Assembly (NCBI RefSeq): GCF_002305875.1 | Contig: NZ_CP022098.1 | Location: 5,456,001 to 5,520,000, forward strand | DNA from: Cystobacter fuscus | Lineage (GTDB): Bacteria; Myxococcota; Myxococcia; Myxococcales; Myxococcaceae | Direction: 5' to 3' | Length of the DNA: 64,000 nucleotides | Shown here: one piece after another, positions 1-10,631 of the stretch | How the letters are laid out: each line of letters starts with the position of its first letter | How positions within the stretch are numbered: position 1 is the first letter of the stretch | The notes under the pieces: model-generated | Told to the model about the DNA's origin: nothing | Databases searched by the model: none | What the model saw: only the letters and a program-made list of their open reading frames with translations | Made by a program: the position numbers and the translations under genes

Positions 1-1
1 C

Positions 2-2302
2 TGGATGCGCAACATCCACGACTGGACCATCAGCCGCCAGTTGTGGTGGGGCCACCAGATTCCCGCCTGGTACTGCGAGGAGTGCAGCCCGCGCCTGGAG
101 GCCACCGGCACCATCGACTACTCGCGCGCCGAGCCCATCGTGGCGCGCACCGCGCCGGACAAGTGCTCCAAGTGCTCGGGCTCGCGGCTCACGCAGGACC
201 CCGACGTGCTCGACACGTGGTTCTCCTCCGGCCTGTGGCCCTTCAGCACCCTGGGCTGGCCCGAGCAGACCGCCGACCTGCGCGCCTTCTACCCGAACTC
301 CGTCATGGAGACGGGCCACGACATCCTCTTCTTCTGGGTCGCCCGGATGATGATGTTCGGCCTGCACTTCATGAAGGACGTGCCCTTCCGCACCATCTAC
401 CTGCACGCCATGGTGCGCGACGAGAAGGGCGAGAAGATGTCCAAGACGAAGGGGAACGTGATCGATCCCCTCGACATCGTGCTCGGCGCGCCCCCCGAGC
501 AGCTCAACAAGAACCTGCGCAACAAGTACCCCCAGGGCATGCCCGCGCACGGCGCGGACGCGCTGCGCTTCACCCTGGCCTCGCTCACCCAGCAGGGCCG
601 CGACATCAAGCTCTCGCTGGACCGCGTGGCCGGCTACAAGGCCTTCGGCAACAAGCTGTGGAACGCCAGCCGCTTCGCCCTCATGAACATGGGCGACTTC
701 ACCCTGGACTCCCGGCCCCTCACCGAGCGCCCCCTCACGCTCGCCGATCGGTGGATCCTCTCGCGGCTGCAGCGCGCCATCGCCGTGACGCGCACCTCGC
801 TGGAGGCCTACGCCTTCGCCGAGGCCGCCTCCACGCTCTACCAGTTCCTCTGGAGCGAGTTCTGTGACTGGTACATCGAGCTGGCCAAGGGCTCGCTCTA
901 TGGCGAGGACGCCCAGGCCAAGGACACCACCCGCGCGGTGCTCGTGTTCTGCCTGGAGCGCATCCTGCGGCTGCTCCACCCGTTCATGCCCTTCATCACC
1001 GAGGAGATCTGGCAGAAGCTGCCCCTCACCCGGCAGACGGACTCCATCATGATCGCCCCGTTCCCCGAGCCGGACGTGTCGCTCGAGGACACCGCCGCCG
1101 AGGCGGAGATCGGCACCGTCATCACCGCCATCGAGGGGCTGCGCAACATCCGCGGCGAGAGCAACCTGGCGCCTTCGGCCCGCATCACCGCGCACGTGCA
1201 GAGCGCCGACGCGCGCACCCGCGAGCTGCTCGAGCGGTGGCGGGGGGATGTCACGCGTCTGGCCGGACTCGGTGAGCTGCACATCGCCGCGCCGGGCGCC
1301 AAGCCGCCCCTGTCCGCGGCCTTCGTCAGCGCGCAGCTGGAGATCTTCGTGCCGCTCGCGGGCCTCATCGACGTGGACGCCGAGCGCGAGCGCCTGGGCA
1401 AGGAGATCACCCGCTCCGAGCAGGAGCTCGGTGGCATCAAGCGCAAGCTGGACAACCCCAACTTCGTCGCCAAGGCGCCCCCGGACGTGGTGGAGAAGGA
1501 TCGCGCCCGCGTCGAGGAGCTCGAGGCCCGCGTGACCAAGCTCCGCGACAACCTGGAGCGGCTCTCGCCCCAGGCCGCGGAGCCCACCTCCGGACAGACG
1601 GTGGGGGACTTAGAGGGCCGGGACTCCGCGCCCGCTTCCACTCCCGCGTCCCAGCCCGTCACCGCCAAGAGCGTCGGCGATGACGACGTCGTCGAGGCCC
1701 AGCTCGTCCAGGCGGAGGTCATCTCCACCGAAGCGGTCGTCGAGGAGGACGACGAGGACGACGTCGTCGAAGCCGTCGTCGACACCGAGGAGGACGACGA
1801 GGACGACGTCGTCGAAGCCGTCGTCGACACCGAGGAGGAGGACGACGAGGACGACGTCGTCGAGGCCATTGCCGACGAGGACGAGGCGGAGCCGGAGCCC
1901 GCGGCACCTCCCGCTCGGAAGTCCGGGTCCTCCAGGTCGGTGAAGGCCCCGGCCAAGAAGGCGGCGTCGGCCAAGAAGGCACCCGCGAAGAAGGCCCCGG
2001 CCAAGAAGGCGGCGCCCGCGAAGAAGGCTCCGGCCAAGAAGGCGGCGTCGGCGAAGAAGGCGCCCGCGAAGAAGGCTCCGGCCAAGAAGGCGGCGTCGGC
2101 GAAGAAGGTGCCCGCGAAGAAGGCTCCGGCCAAGAAGGCGGCGTCGGCGAAGAAGGCGCCCGCGAAGAAGGCCCCGGCCAAGAAGGCGGTGTCGGCGAAG
2201 AAGGCGCCCGCGAAGAAGGCCCCGGCCAAGAAGGCTCCGGCGAAGTCCAAGGGGCCCGCGCGCAAGCAGGCCAAGGGAAAGCCGGCGAAGTCCCGCCGGT
2301 AG
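2..2302 (+). CDS. valS: Valyl-tRNA synthetase, C-terminal part with charged tail (5' end outside window)
   Basis: Class Ia aminoacyl-tRNA synthetase charging tRNA-Val. The visible part begins inside the catalytic core ([15 protein letters not shown]), carries the KMSK signature near nt 434-445 (KMSKT, so the last Ser is Thr), the anticodon-binding helical domain (nt ~750-1200) and the C-terminal coiled-coil arm (nt ~1370-1590). Known ValRS proteins end after that arm. Here about 235 further residues follow: an acidic segment with three near-copies of a 15-residue DDEDDVVEA unit (nt ~1744-1870), then a lysine-rich AKKAPAKK repeat ending in a basic tail, resembling histone H1 or HU-tail repeats. 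nadC follows 24 bp downstream. The enzyme identity is secure; the role of the tail is unknown. Confidence 0.97.
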   Translation, partial: WMRNIHDWTISRQLWWGHQIPAWYCEECSPRLEATGTIDYSRAEPIVARTAPDKCSKCSGSRLTQDPDVLDTWFSSGLWPFSTLGWPEQTADLRAFYPNSVMETGHDILFFWVARMMMFGLHFMKDVPFRTIYLHAMVRDEKGEKMSKTKGNVIDPLDIVLGAPPEQLNKNLRNKYPQGMPAHGADALRFTLASLTQQGRDIKLSLDRVAGYKAFGNKLWNASRFALMNMGDFTLDSRPLTERPLTLADRWILSRLQRAIAVTRTSLEAYAFAEAASTLYQFLWSEFCDWYIELAKGSLYGEDAQAKDTTRAVLVFCLERILRLLHPFMPFITEEIWQKLPLTRQTDSIMIAPFPEPDVSLEDTAAEAEIGTVITAIEGLRNIRGESNLAPSARITAHVQSADARTRELLERWRGDVTRLAGLGELHIAAPGAKPPLSAAFVSAQLEIFVPLAGLIDVDAERERLGKEITRSEQELGGIKRKLDNPNFVAKAPPDVVEKDRARVEELEARVTKLRDNLERLSPQAAEPTSGQTVGDLEGRDSAPASTPASQPVTAKSVGDDDVVEAQLVQAEVISTEAVVEEDDEDDVVEAVVDTEEDDEDDVVEAVVDTEEEDDEDDVVEAIADEDEAEPEPAAPPARKSGSSRSVKAPAKKAASAKKAPAKKAPAKKAAPAKKAPAKKAASAKKAPAKKAPAKKAASAKKVPAKKAPAKKAASAKKAPAKKAPAKKAVSAKKAPAKKAPAKKAPAKSKGPARKQAKGKPAKSRR
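1744..1872 (+). repeat. Three tandem acidic repeats in the valS tail
   Basis: Three consecutive ~45-bp units encoding [15 protein letters not shown]-like peptides; the third has an extra Glu and ends in AIAD. They lie directly before the basic repeat, so the tail has an acidic and a basic half. Confidence 0.85.
1942..2260 (+). repeat. Lysine-rich AKKAPAKK repeat in the valS tail
   Basis: Tandem units of about 48 bp, each encoding three AKK-A/P modules ending in AAS, with small variations (AAP, VPA, AVS). The pattern matches histone H1-like or HU-type C-terminal repeats. It is prone to slippage, so copy number may vary between strains. Confidence 0.9.
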
Positions 2303-2326
2303 AGAGCCACGGGAGACACGACGCGC

Positions 2327-3169
2327 ATGGATGCCTTCCTGGATCGCCTCATCTCGCTCGCCCTGGAGGAAGACCTCGGGGCGGCGGGGGACATCACCAC
2401 CCACGCGCTCGTCCCGGCGGAGGCCCTGGGCTCCGCCGAGCTGATCGCCAAGGAGCGGCTCGTCATCGCCGGACTGGACGCCTTCGCCCGCGTCTTCCAG
2501 CGGGTGGACCCCGAGGTCCGCATCGAGCTGCTCTCGTCGGATGGTCAGGAGGTCCAGGATCGGGCGCTCGTGGCCCGGGTCCATGGCCGGTTGCGCTCGC
2601 TGCTCACCGCCGAGCGCACCGCCCTCAACATCGTCCAGCGCACCTCGGGCATGGCCACCATGGCCCACCAGGTCATGGACACCGTGAAGGGCTCTCGCCT
2701 GCGCGTGCTCGACACGCGCAAGACGTCCCCGGGCATGCGCTCGCTGTCCAAGCTGGCCGTCAAGGCGGGTGGGGCCTTCAACCACCGCTTCGGCCTCTTC
2801 GACGGCATCCTCATCAAGGACAACCACATCGCGGCCGTGGGCGGCTCGGTGCGCGAGGCGCTCCGCCGCGCCCGGGCCAACGCCCCCCAGCTCGTGAAGA
2901 TCGAAATCGAGGTCACCAACCTGGAGCAGCTCGCCGAGGCGCTCGAGGAAGGCGCCGACGTGGTGATGCTCGACAACATGGACGACGCGCAGATCAGCCG
3001 CGCGGTGGAGCTGACGGCCGGCCGCATTCCCCTCGAGGTCTCCGGCGGCATCACCCTGGAGCGACTGCCCCGGCTGGCGAAGCTCGGCGTGGACTTCGTG
3101 TCCATGGGGGCGCTCACCCACTCGGCGCGCGCCATGGACCTGTCCCTGGAGATCCTCCAGGCCTCGTGA
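2327..3169 (+). CDS. nadC: Nicotinate-nucleotide pyrophosphorylase (carboxylating)
   Basis: Converts quinolinate and PRPP to nicotinate mononucleotide, CO2 and pyrophosphate in de novo NAD synthesis. The 280 residues are full length for NadC. Visible family motifs are ERTALN (96-101), DTRKT (129-133), NHR (152-154) and KDNH (164-167), which form the quinolinate/PRPP site, and the C-terminal barrel strands ending in SGGI and SMGALTHSA. It starts 24 bp after valS on the same strand and may be co-transcribed with it. No nadA or nadB is seen in the window. Confidence 0.96.
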   Translation: MDAFLDRLISLALEEDLGAAGDITTHALVPAEALGSAELIAKERLVIAGLDAFARVFQRVDPEVRIELLSSDGQEVQDRALVARVHGRLRSLLTAERTALNIVQRTSGMATMAHQVMDTVKGSRLRVLDTRKTSPGMRSLSKLAVKAGGAFNHRFGLFDGILIKDNHIAAVGGSVREALRRARANAPQLVKIEIEVTNLEQLAEALEEGADVVMLDNMDDAQISRAVELTAGRIPLEVSGGITLERLPRLAKLGVDFVSMGALTHSARAMDLSLEILQAS

Positions 3170-3175
3170 GCCGTC

Positions 3176-4801
3176 TCAGCGCCCGGTTCCGAGCGCCTCC
3201 GAGCGGGGGTGTCCCTCGGCGGACGCGGGGAGGTTCATCTCCAGCGCCGCCGCCACGGTGGGCGCCACGTCGGTGGTGCTGATCTGCTGCATATAGGAGC
3301 CCGGGCGTACGCCCTTGCCCGCGAGCACGAAGGGCACCAGTTGATCATACGCGTAGGGCGCGCCGTGGTTGGTGCCGACGGTATCCGCGCTCATGACGTG
3401 GAAGGGCTTCACCACGAAGAGCACGTCGCCGCTGCGTCCCGGGTAGTAGCCGCGCCGCAGGGCCGTCGCGAGCCCCGCCACGTCCGGCAGCGTGGGCAGA
3501 TCATCGCTCGCCACCGCGAGGGAGATGGCGGGCTGCCTGCTCAGCCAGTCCGCCGCGGCGCGCCGCACCGCCGCACCGTCCACCTTGCCGCCCTCCAGCG
3601 TCTTGCCTCCCAGGTACACGTCCAGCTCCTCCACGGTGGCCGTCACGTCTCCGCCGAAGCGCTGACGCAGCGTCTCGGTCAGTCCCTTGGACAGCTCCCC
3701 CGGGCTCACGCGCCGCGCCTCCATGCCCTGGGCCGTCCAGTACTCGGGCGCCGCCGCGCCGCCATGGTCCGCCGAGAGCACCACCAGCAGGTTCGCGCGG
3801 CCTCCCGCGGCACGCTCGGCCAGCGCCACCAGATCACCCACCGCCTTGTCCAGGCGGAACATCGTGTCCTGCATCTCCCAGGAGTTCGGGCCGTACTGGT
3901 GGTAGACGCGATCCGTGGCGCTGAAGCTCACCGCGAGCAGATCCGGCACCTCGTCCTTGCCCAGCCCCTCGCCGGCGATGGCGGCCCCGGCGGCGCGCAC
4001 CACCAGATCGAGCGACAACGGGGAGATGGCGAAGGCGCTGTAGGCCTGGGGACCCGGCTGCGTGAGCCCTCCGGTGAGCGGGTGGGGGAAGACGCGCCCG
4101 AGCCCGTAGTACTCGCCCTCGTAGGGACGATCATCCTCGCCCAGGTACTCGGTGCGCTTGCGCACCGGCTCCCACGTCTTGCCGAACCAGGTGGTGGGCG
4201 GGTTGGCCGCGTTGAAGGCCTTGAGCCAGCCGGGCAGCTCCTTCGTGTACCAGGTGCCCGTGACGAACTTCCCCACGGTCTCGTCGAACCAGTACGCCTG
4301 GCCGAGCCGGCCCGCGAGCGGAATGGCCGAGCGCGCCTTGCCCGACAGGGCCACCGCCTTGCCCTGCTCGTTCGTGGCCAGCCGCAGCCGGTCCGCGAGC
4401 GTCTCCGCCAGGAGGTTGGCCGGACTCACGTCGTCCTCGGACAGGGGCGCCTCCAGCACCGGGTGCTGCGCGTCCGGGAAGACGCGCGCGGGCTTGCCCG
4501 TGGCCCGATCGATGACGCGGTTGTCCACGATGCCGTGGCGCCACGGGTTGGCGCCGGTGGCGAGCGTCGCGTGGCCCGGCGCGGTGCGCGGCTTGGCGTA
4601 GTCGTAGCGCGCGTACGGGTAGAAGGCCCCCGAGTCGATCAGCTTGCCCAGGCCGCCCTGGAGCCGGGGCCGGGTGCGCAGCAGCAGATCCGAGCCCATC
4701 GCGTCCACGGTGATGAAGAGCGTCAACCGGGGCGGCTTCGCCCAGGCGGGCAGCGCGAGGAGCAACAGCAGCAGGGGGAGGGGAGCGCGGGGGCGGAACA
4801 T
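3176..4801 (-). CDS. Secreted alkaline phosphatase superfamily protein (PafA-like)
   Basis: A metal-dependent phosphomonoesterase or phosphodiesterase exported to the periplasm. The start at the ATG at 4801 gives a clean signal peptide (MFRPRAPLPLLLLLL...AWA) and 541 residues; a longer frame to 4855 would bury it. Residues TVDAMG (31-36) supply a metal Asp, and TAPGHAT around Thr73 matches the Thr-nucleophile segment of PafA-type enzymes, where Ser is used in PhoA. Distal metal ligands are in SADHGG and TNHGAPYAYD. The gene converges on nadC (6 bp apart) and is divergent from the thioesterase gene. The substrate cannot be told from sequence. Confidence 0.85.
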   Translation of the reverse strand: MFRPRAPLPLLLLLLALPAWAKPPRLTLFITVDAMGSDLLLRTRPRLQGGLGKLIDSGAFYPYARYDYAKPRTAPGHATLATGANPWRHGIVDNRVIDRATGKPARVFPDAQHPVLEAPLSEDDVSPANLLAETLADRLRLATNEQGKAVALSGKARSAIPLAGRLGQAYWFDETVGKFVTGTWYTKELPGWLKAFNAANPPTTWFGKTWEPVRKRTEYLGEDDRPYEGEYYGLGRVFPHPLTGGLTQPGPQAYSAFAISPLSLDLVVRAAGAAIAGEGLGKDEVPDLLAVSFSATDRVYHQYGPNSWEMQDTMFRLDKAVGDLVALAERAAGGRANLLVVLSADHGGAAAPEYWTAQGMEARRVSPGELSKGLTETLRQRFGGDVTATVEELDVYLGGKTLEGGKVDGAAVRRAAADWLSRQPAISLAVASDDLPTLPDVAGLATALRRGYYPGRSGDVLFVVKPFHVMSADTVGTNHGAPYAYDQLVPFVLAGKGVRPGSYMQQISTTDVAPTVAAALEMNLPASAEGHPRSEALGTGR

Positions 4802-4897
4802 GGGCTCGCATCCTCCACGCCTCGTGCTCAGAAGCAACCAACTCCCGGGGCTCATGCTTCCCGGTTGGACACTGCCTTGTTACGGTCGGCGGGACTC

Positions 4898-5299
4898 ATG
4901 GTCGAGGCACGAATCCGAGTCATCTACGGCGATACGGACCAGATGGGTGTCGTGTATCACGCCAATTATTTCCGCTACTTCGAGTTCGCCCGGGGCGAGT
5001 ACTTCCGCGCGCGGGGTGGCAGCTACCGGGACGTGGAACGCGAGGGACTGATGCTGCCCGTGGTGGAAGCTTCCATCGCCTACAAGTCCCCCGCGCGCTA
5101 TGACGACGTGCTGCTGGTGCATGCCCGGGTGAGTGAGCTCAAGCGCGCATCGTTGACCTTCCATTATGACGTCCGGCGCGAGGGCGCTCCCGAGACCCTG
5201 CTGTGCACCGGCCAGACCGTCCATGCCTGCGTGGGCCGCGACGGCAGGCCCACGCGCCTGCCGCCCGTGCTCGTGCAGTTGTTGCAAACGGCGGATTGA
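4898..5299 (+). CDS. Acyl-CoA thioesterase, YbgC/FadM hotdog family
   Basis: A hotdog-fold 4-hydroxybenzoyl-CoA-thioesterase-like enzyme that hydrolyses short acyl-CoA or acyl-ACP in the cytoplasm. The 133 residues are normal for YbgC. The N-terminal GDTDQMGVVYHANYFRYFE contains the family's catalytic Asp and the YHxNYxRYFE helix start. The ATG at 4898 is chosen because the conserved domain begins six residues later; the frame is open far upstream only as antisense of the phosphatase. There is no tol-pal operon beside it, unlike classical ybgC. Physiological substrate unknown. Confidence 0.88.
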   Translation: MVEARIRVIYGDTDQMGVVYHANYFRYFEFARGEYFRARGGSYRDVEREGLMLPVVEASIAYKSPARYDDVLLVHARVSELKRASLTFHYDVRREGAPETLLCTGQTVHACVGRDGRPTRLPPVLVQLLQTAD

Positions 5300-5342
5300 G
5301 TCTCCACCTCTTCACATCCCGTTTCCTCAGGAGGAACCCACA

Positions 5343-6308
5343 ATGGATCGCAACCTGGCCATGGAGGTCGTGCGCGTCACCGAGATGGCGGCCATCGCCT
5401 CCGCGCGGCTGATGGGCCGCGGCGGCAAGAACGAGTCGGATCAGGCCGCCGTGGACGCCATGCGCCGCGCCTTCGATGCCCTGCAGATCAACGGCACGGT
5501 GGTCATCGGCGAGGGCGAGCGCGACGAGGCCCCCATGCTCTACATCGGCGAGGAGGTGGGCCGGCGCCACGCGGATGATCCCTCCGTGGACATCGCGTTG
5601 GATCCCCTCGAGGGCACCAACCTGTGCGCCTACGGCCGCCCGGGCGCCATCGCCGTGGTGGCCATGGCCGACAAGGGCAAGCTGCTCAACGCGCCGGACA
5701 CGTACATGGAGAAGATCGCCGTGGGGCCGCGCGCCCGGGGCGCCATCGATCTGCGCCGCAGCCCCACGGAGAACCTGCGCTCCATCGCCGAGCGCATGAA
5801 GGTCTACGTGGCCGACCTCACCGTCATCATCCTCGAGCGTGAGCGACACGTGGAGCTCATCAAGGAGGTGCGGGCCGCGGGCGCGCGCATCCGCCTCATC
5901 GATGACGGGGACGTGGCGGGCGCCATCGCCACCTGCTTCGAGGACACGGGCGTGGACGTGCTCATGGGCACCGGCGGCGCGCCCGAGGGCGTCATCGCCG
6001 CCGCGGCCGTGCGCTCGGTGGGCGGGGACATGCAGGGGCGGCTCGTGCCGCGCAACGCCGAGGAGGTCGCCCGCGCCGCGCGCATGGGCATCACCGACAT
6101 CTCCAAGATCTACTCCGCCGAGGATCTGGCCAGCGGCGACGTGATGTTCGCCGCCACGGGCGTTACCACTGGCGACTTCCTGCGCGGTGTGCGCTTCTTC
6201 GGCGGTGGGTGCGAGACGCACTCGGTGGTCATGCGCAGCAAGACCGGTACGGTGCGCTTCATCCAGTCACGTCACAAGTTCGACAAGAAGCCGGGCTACA
6301 ACTTCTAG
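5343..6308 (+). CDS. glpX: Class II fructose-1,6-bisphosphatase
   Basis: Hydrolyses fructose-1,6-bisphosphate to fructose-6-phosphate in gluconeogenesis, needing divalent metal. 321 residues, typical of GlpX. Diagnostic motifs are IGEGERDEAPM (55-65) and DPLEGT (87-92), both metal/phosphate-binding, plus LMGTGGAPEG in the C-terminal half. An AGGAGG ribosome-binding site lies 7-8 bases before the ATG at 5343. It fits a gluconeogenic predator or saprophyte that feeds on amino acids; eno lies nearby but separately. Confidence 0.96.
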   Translation: MDRNLAMEVVRVTEMAAIASARLMGRGGKNESDQAAVDAMRRAFDALQINGTVVIGEGERDEAPMLYIGEEVGRRHADDPSVDIALDPLEGTNLCAYGRPGAIAVVAMADKGKLLNAPDTYMEKIAVGPRARGAIDLRRSPTENLRSIAERMKVYVADLTVIILERERHVELIKEVRAAGARIRLIDDGDVAGAIATCFEDTGVDVLMGTGGAPEGVIAAAAVRSVGGDMQGRLVPRNAEEVARAARMGITDISKIYSAEDLASGDVMFAATGVTTGDFLRGVRFFGGGCETHSVVMRSKTGTVRFIQSRHKFDKKPGYNF

Positions 6309-6360
6309 GCACGCCCTCAACCTCTACAGAGAACCTCTTCACCCCTCGGAGACACACACC

Positions 6361-6786
6361 ATGGCTGGCGCCTCTCGCACCATCGTCATCAACGCCCCCC
6401 CCGAGAAGCTCTTCGACGTCATCGCCCAGTACGAGAAGTACCCGGAGTTCCTCTCCGAGGTGAAGAAGATCCGCGTCCTCGAGCGCAAGGACAACACGCT
6501 CAAGGTTCAGTACGAGGTGGATGTCATCAAGACCATCCGCTACACCATCCTCGTCACCGAGGAGCGCCCCAAGCGCATGTCCTGGACCTTCGTCGAGGGT
6601 GAGGTGATGAAGGACAACAAGGGCAGCTGGGTGCTCGAGCCCGACGGCGAGGGTCGCACCAAGGCCACCTACACGGTGGAGCTCGCCCTGGGGCCGCTCG
6701 TCCCCAAGGCGATCGTCAACGCCCTCACCGAGACGTCCCTGCCCAAGATGCTGGAGTCCTTCAAGCGCCGCGCCGAGGCCACCTAG
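6361..6786 (+). CDS. START-like (SRPBCC/Coq10-type) protein
   Basis: A 141-residue helix-grip-fold protein. The N-terminal SRTIVINAPPEKLFDVIAQ and YPEFLSEVKKI segments are typical of the polyketide cyclase/Coq10 branch, whose members bind lipids or quinones in a hydrophobic cavity. It lacks a signal peptide or membrane segment. It lies 52 bp after glpX and may be co-transcribed, but no functional link is evident. In other bacteria similar proteins include the RatA/YfjG group; whether this one binds ubiquinone-like lipids or ribosomes is not decidable here. Confidence 0.85.
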   Translation: MAGASRTIVINAPPEKLFDVIAQYEKYPEFLSEVKKIRVLERKDNTLKVQYEVDVIKTIRYTILVTEERPKRMSWTFVEGEVMKDNKGSWVLEPDGEGRTKATYTVELALGPLVPKAIVNALTETSLPKMLESFKRRAEAT

Positions 6787-7153
6787 CACCTCGCCCAGGT
6801 CCTTCCCTCGGTCCTCCAAGGAGCGGGCGGGAGACCGGGCCCCCTTCCCGTCGGTCCTGTCATTTCAGGGAGAGCGGAACGGAGCCCCAGGCATCGCTTG
6901 CGGGCCCGTACAAGTTCATTACAATCCACTTCACGTTCTGAATGTCCGCGGGTGGACGACCCGCGGACCGAGGAACGTTCCACCGGGTCCGGCTGTCGGG
7001 TGGAGGACGGACAAGCGGGCTTGCCAGCCCAGGAGTCCTCCAATCGTGAATGGGGCCCTTACTTTGCAAATTGAAGCACCCGTGGCGGCGAATCCCTCCT
7101 GAAGGAGTGACGAGCATCCACCGGGTACGTAGGCCGAGGGAGAAACCGAACCC
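6787..7153. other. Intergenic region, no gene seen
   Basis: 367 bp without a convincing gene. GC is somewhat lower around 6895-6950 and 7065-7080, compatible with promoter elements for the downstream small gene, but no clean -35/-10 pair could be fixed. Short open frames here have no conserved features. Confidence 0.5.
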
Positions 7154-7333
7154 ATGCTCGACGCCTTCATCATCGAGGAAATCAAGCGCCGGGAACGGAA
7201 CCGGGATGACCGGGATCGTCCCGTGCTGGAAATCCCCCTGCCTCGGCCCGATGAGCGCCCCCGGCGCCGCTCGGACGCCGAGGATGACGAGAAGCCGCCA
7301 CGCGGCGTCGTCATCATCGATCTGCTTGGCTGA
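7154..7333 (+). CDS. Small acidic/basic protein, 59 residues, unknown function
   Basis: Begins MLDAFIIEEIKRRERNR and ends RGVVIIDLLG before a TGA. The N-terminal amphipathic helix is followed by a charged Arg/Asp/Pro-rich centre and a hydrophobic C-terminal VVIIDL. A GAGGGA ribosome-binding site lies about 10 bases before the ATG. The composition and codon usage (G/C at almost every third position) are those of a translated gene rather than random sequence. I recall similar small proteins beginning MLDAFIIEEI in myxobacteria, but no function. It stands alone, convergent with the ADP-ribosylglycohydrolase gene. Confidence 0.7.
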   Translation: MLDAFIIEEIKRRERNRDDRDRPVLEIPLPRPDERPRRRSDAEDDEKPPRGVVIIDLLG

Positions 7334-7363
7334 GTCTCGGGGCGGGTGGCCCGGGGTGGCCCT

Positions 7364-8425
7364 TCAGCCCGCCAGCAGCACCATGTCCTTCGGGTGGTAG
7401 AGGGTCCACAGCGGCCCGGCCCTGAAGTTGAGTGCCTCCAGGACGGCCTGGCGCCAGAGCGCGGGAATGGCGTCCTCTCCGTAGAAAGCGCCCAGCAGCG
7501 CTCCGGTGACGGCGCCGTTCACGTCCGAGTCTCCTCCCCGGTTGACGACGTCGACCAGCGCCGCCTCGAACGAGGGCGCGTGCCACAGCTCCCAGTAGGC
7601 CAGGCGGAACGCCACGCGCACATGGTCCAGCTTGCGGTGCATGTGCAGCTCCGGCCAGTACAGCAGCGGATCGCTCTGGTTGGAGACCGACAGGTCCTCC
7701 CGGACGTCGGCGGTGGCGGCGGAGACTTCCTTGACGAAGCTGCTGAGGGTGCGCCCGAGCTGCGCGCTCATCACGGCCAGCTCGCGCAGCGTGGCCTTGA
7801 ACAGGTCCTCCTTGGTCAGCTTCTCCCCCGCGTGGAGCGCATGGGCGATGGACGCGTTGAGGGTGGCGCACGCGAGCAGACAGTGCGGATCGAAGTGCGT
7901 GAGCATGCTGTCGGCGAACGAGGCCATGGCACGCATCGAGGCGTCCTTGGAGAAGAACACGCCGATGGGGGGGGTGCGCGCCAGGCTGCCGTTGAGCGCC
8001 CGCTTGCGCCCATCCTTCAGCCACAGGCGCTGCGCGGCGTTCGCCTTGGGCAGGGTCGACTCGGCCATCTCGGTCAACACTTCCTTGGTGTAGTCGTCCA
8101 TGCCCACGGCGTGCGGGCGCCACTTCAGGTAGCGGCGCATCTGGGCTTCCGTGTCGTAGGTGCCGGATTCCCGGATGCCTCCGGCCAGGCAGCAAGCCAT
8201 CTGGCCGCTCTCGCCCACCTGTCCCGGCTTGAGGGAGAACGGGCCTCCTCCGCGCATGTTCCGGTGGACTCCGTCGGACAGGTGCGGGAAGGCCGGGGCG
8301 ATCAGCCGCCGGCCCTTCAGCGTGCTGCCCAGTGCGTCTCCGACGGCGAGGCCCAGGAGCGCGCCCCGGCCTCGCAGGCGTGGGTAGATGTCGGGAGGGG
8401 ACTCGGTGGGGCGGCGCGGGGGCAT
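7364..8425 (-). CDS. ADP-ribosylglycohydrolase family protein
   Basis: Probable hydrolase removing ADP-ribose from proteins or small molecules (DraG/ARH fold), cytoplasmic. 353 residues from the ATG at 8425, which precedes the conserved LRGRGALLGLAVGDALGST; a longer frame to 8512 overlaps the eno start region and looks like non-coding read-through. The family's two-Mg2+ site is represented by GDALG near the N-terminus, GESGQMACCLA (GxxTDDT position, here without the usual Asp pair) and the C-terminal NRGGDSDVNGAVTGALLG (GGDTD variant). The altered GESGQ block suggests changed metal binding. Divergent from eno; no DraT-like partner is visible. Confidence 0.85.
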   Translation of the reverse strand: MPPRRPTESPPDIYPRLRGRGALLGLAVGDALGSTLKGRRLIAPAFPHLSDGVHRNMRGGGPFSLKPGQVGESGQMACCLAGGIRESGTYDTEAQMRRYLKWRPHAVGMDDYTKEVLTEMAESTLPKANAAQRLWLKDGRKRALNGSLARTPPIGVFFSKDASMRAMASFADSMLTHFDPHCLLACATLNASIAHALHAGEKLTKEDLFKATLRELAVMSAQLGRTLSSFVKEVSAATADVREDLSVSNQSDPLLYWPELHMHRKLDHVRVAFRLAYWELWHAPSFEAALVDVVNRGGDSDVNGAVTGALLGAFYGEDAIPALWRQAVLEALNFRAGPLWTLYHPKDMVLLAG

Positions 8426-8465
8426 GGCGGGAGAGGGGTGGGGGTGAAGTGCCCGCGAAGTGTAG

Positions 8466-9806
<1,341 letters not shown>

Positions 9807-9839
9807 GGCCAGGCAGACAACCTGAAGAAAGGCGGAGAA

Positions 9840-10631
9840 GTGGCCGGCACGCAGCAACCCCGCATCCTGGTGTGTAACGATGACGGCTACTTCTCCGAGG
9901 GGCTCAGGGCCCTGGTGGACGCGGTCAGTCCCCTGGGCGAGGTGTGGGTGGTGGCGCCCGATCGCGAGCAGAGCGCGGCCTCGCACGCCATCTCCCTCTG
10001 GCGCCCCCTGCGCCTCACCGAGATCCGCGAGCGCTGGTTCTCCGTGGATGGTACCCCCGCGGACAGCGCTTATCTGGCGATCCATCACCTCCTGAAGGAT
10101 GATCGCCCGAAGATCATGGTGTCCGGCATCAACCACGGGGCCAACCTGGCCGACGACGTCAACTACTCGGGAACGGTGGCGGCCGCCCGCGAGGCGGCCC
10201 TGCTGGGCATCCCCTCCATCGCCTTCAGCCTGGTGTCGCGCGCCCCGTTCGACTTCCAGCACGCGGCGCGCTTCGCCCGCTCGCTGGTGGCGGCGGCGCT
10301 CGCCCAGCCCCAGTTGCCTCCCCGGATGCTGCTGAGCGTCAACGTGCCCTCGGGCGAGCCCCGGGGCTACGCCGTCACCCGCCTGGGCCGGCACTCGTAC
10401 GGCTATGACGTGGTGGAGAAGGAAGACCCGCGCGGCCGCAAGTACTACTGGATCGGCGGCAGCACCTACGCGCACGAGGACCTGCCCGGTAGCGACTGCA
10501 ACGCCGTGCACGACGAGCGCCTCATCTCCGTCACGCCGCTCAACTTCGAGCTCACCGACACCCCCATGCTGAAGGATCTCTCGGGCTGGAGCCTCGAGGG
10601 CTTCCCGGGCGCGGGCAGGGGAGGGGATTGA
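9840..10631 (+). CDS. surE: 5'/3'-nucleotidase SurE
   Basis: Metal-dependent phosphatase acting on nucleoside monophosphates and short polyphosphates; a stationary-phase survival protein in other bacteria. 263 residues from a GTG at 9840. ILVCNDDGYFSEGL (10-23) holds the metal-binding Asp pair; GTPADSAYLAIH and SGINHGANLADDVNYSGTV are canonical SurE blocks. Its TGA overlaps the start of the NlpD-like gene, so the surE-nlpD order known from proteobacterial surE-pcm-nlpD-rpoS loci is kept, without pcm or rpoS here. Confidence 0.96.
   Translation: MAGTQQPRILVCNDDGYFSEGLRALVDAVSPLGEVWVVAPDREQSAASHAISLWRPLRLTEIRERWFSVDGTPADSAYLAIHHLLKDDRPKIMVSGINHGANLADDVNYSGTVAAAREAALLGIPSIAFSLVSRAPFDFQHAARFARSLVAAALAQPQLPPRMLLSVNVPSGEPRGYAVTRLGRHSYGYDVVEKEDPRGRKYYWIGGSTYAHEDLPGSDCNAVHDERLISVTPLNFELTDTPMLKDLSGWSLEGFPGAGRGGD

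Noticed and set aside
898-2523. Long antisense open frames opposite valS (Ala/Phe and Ser-rich)
   Set aside because: Mirror translation of the lysine-rich and acidic repeats; no start signals or conserved domains.
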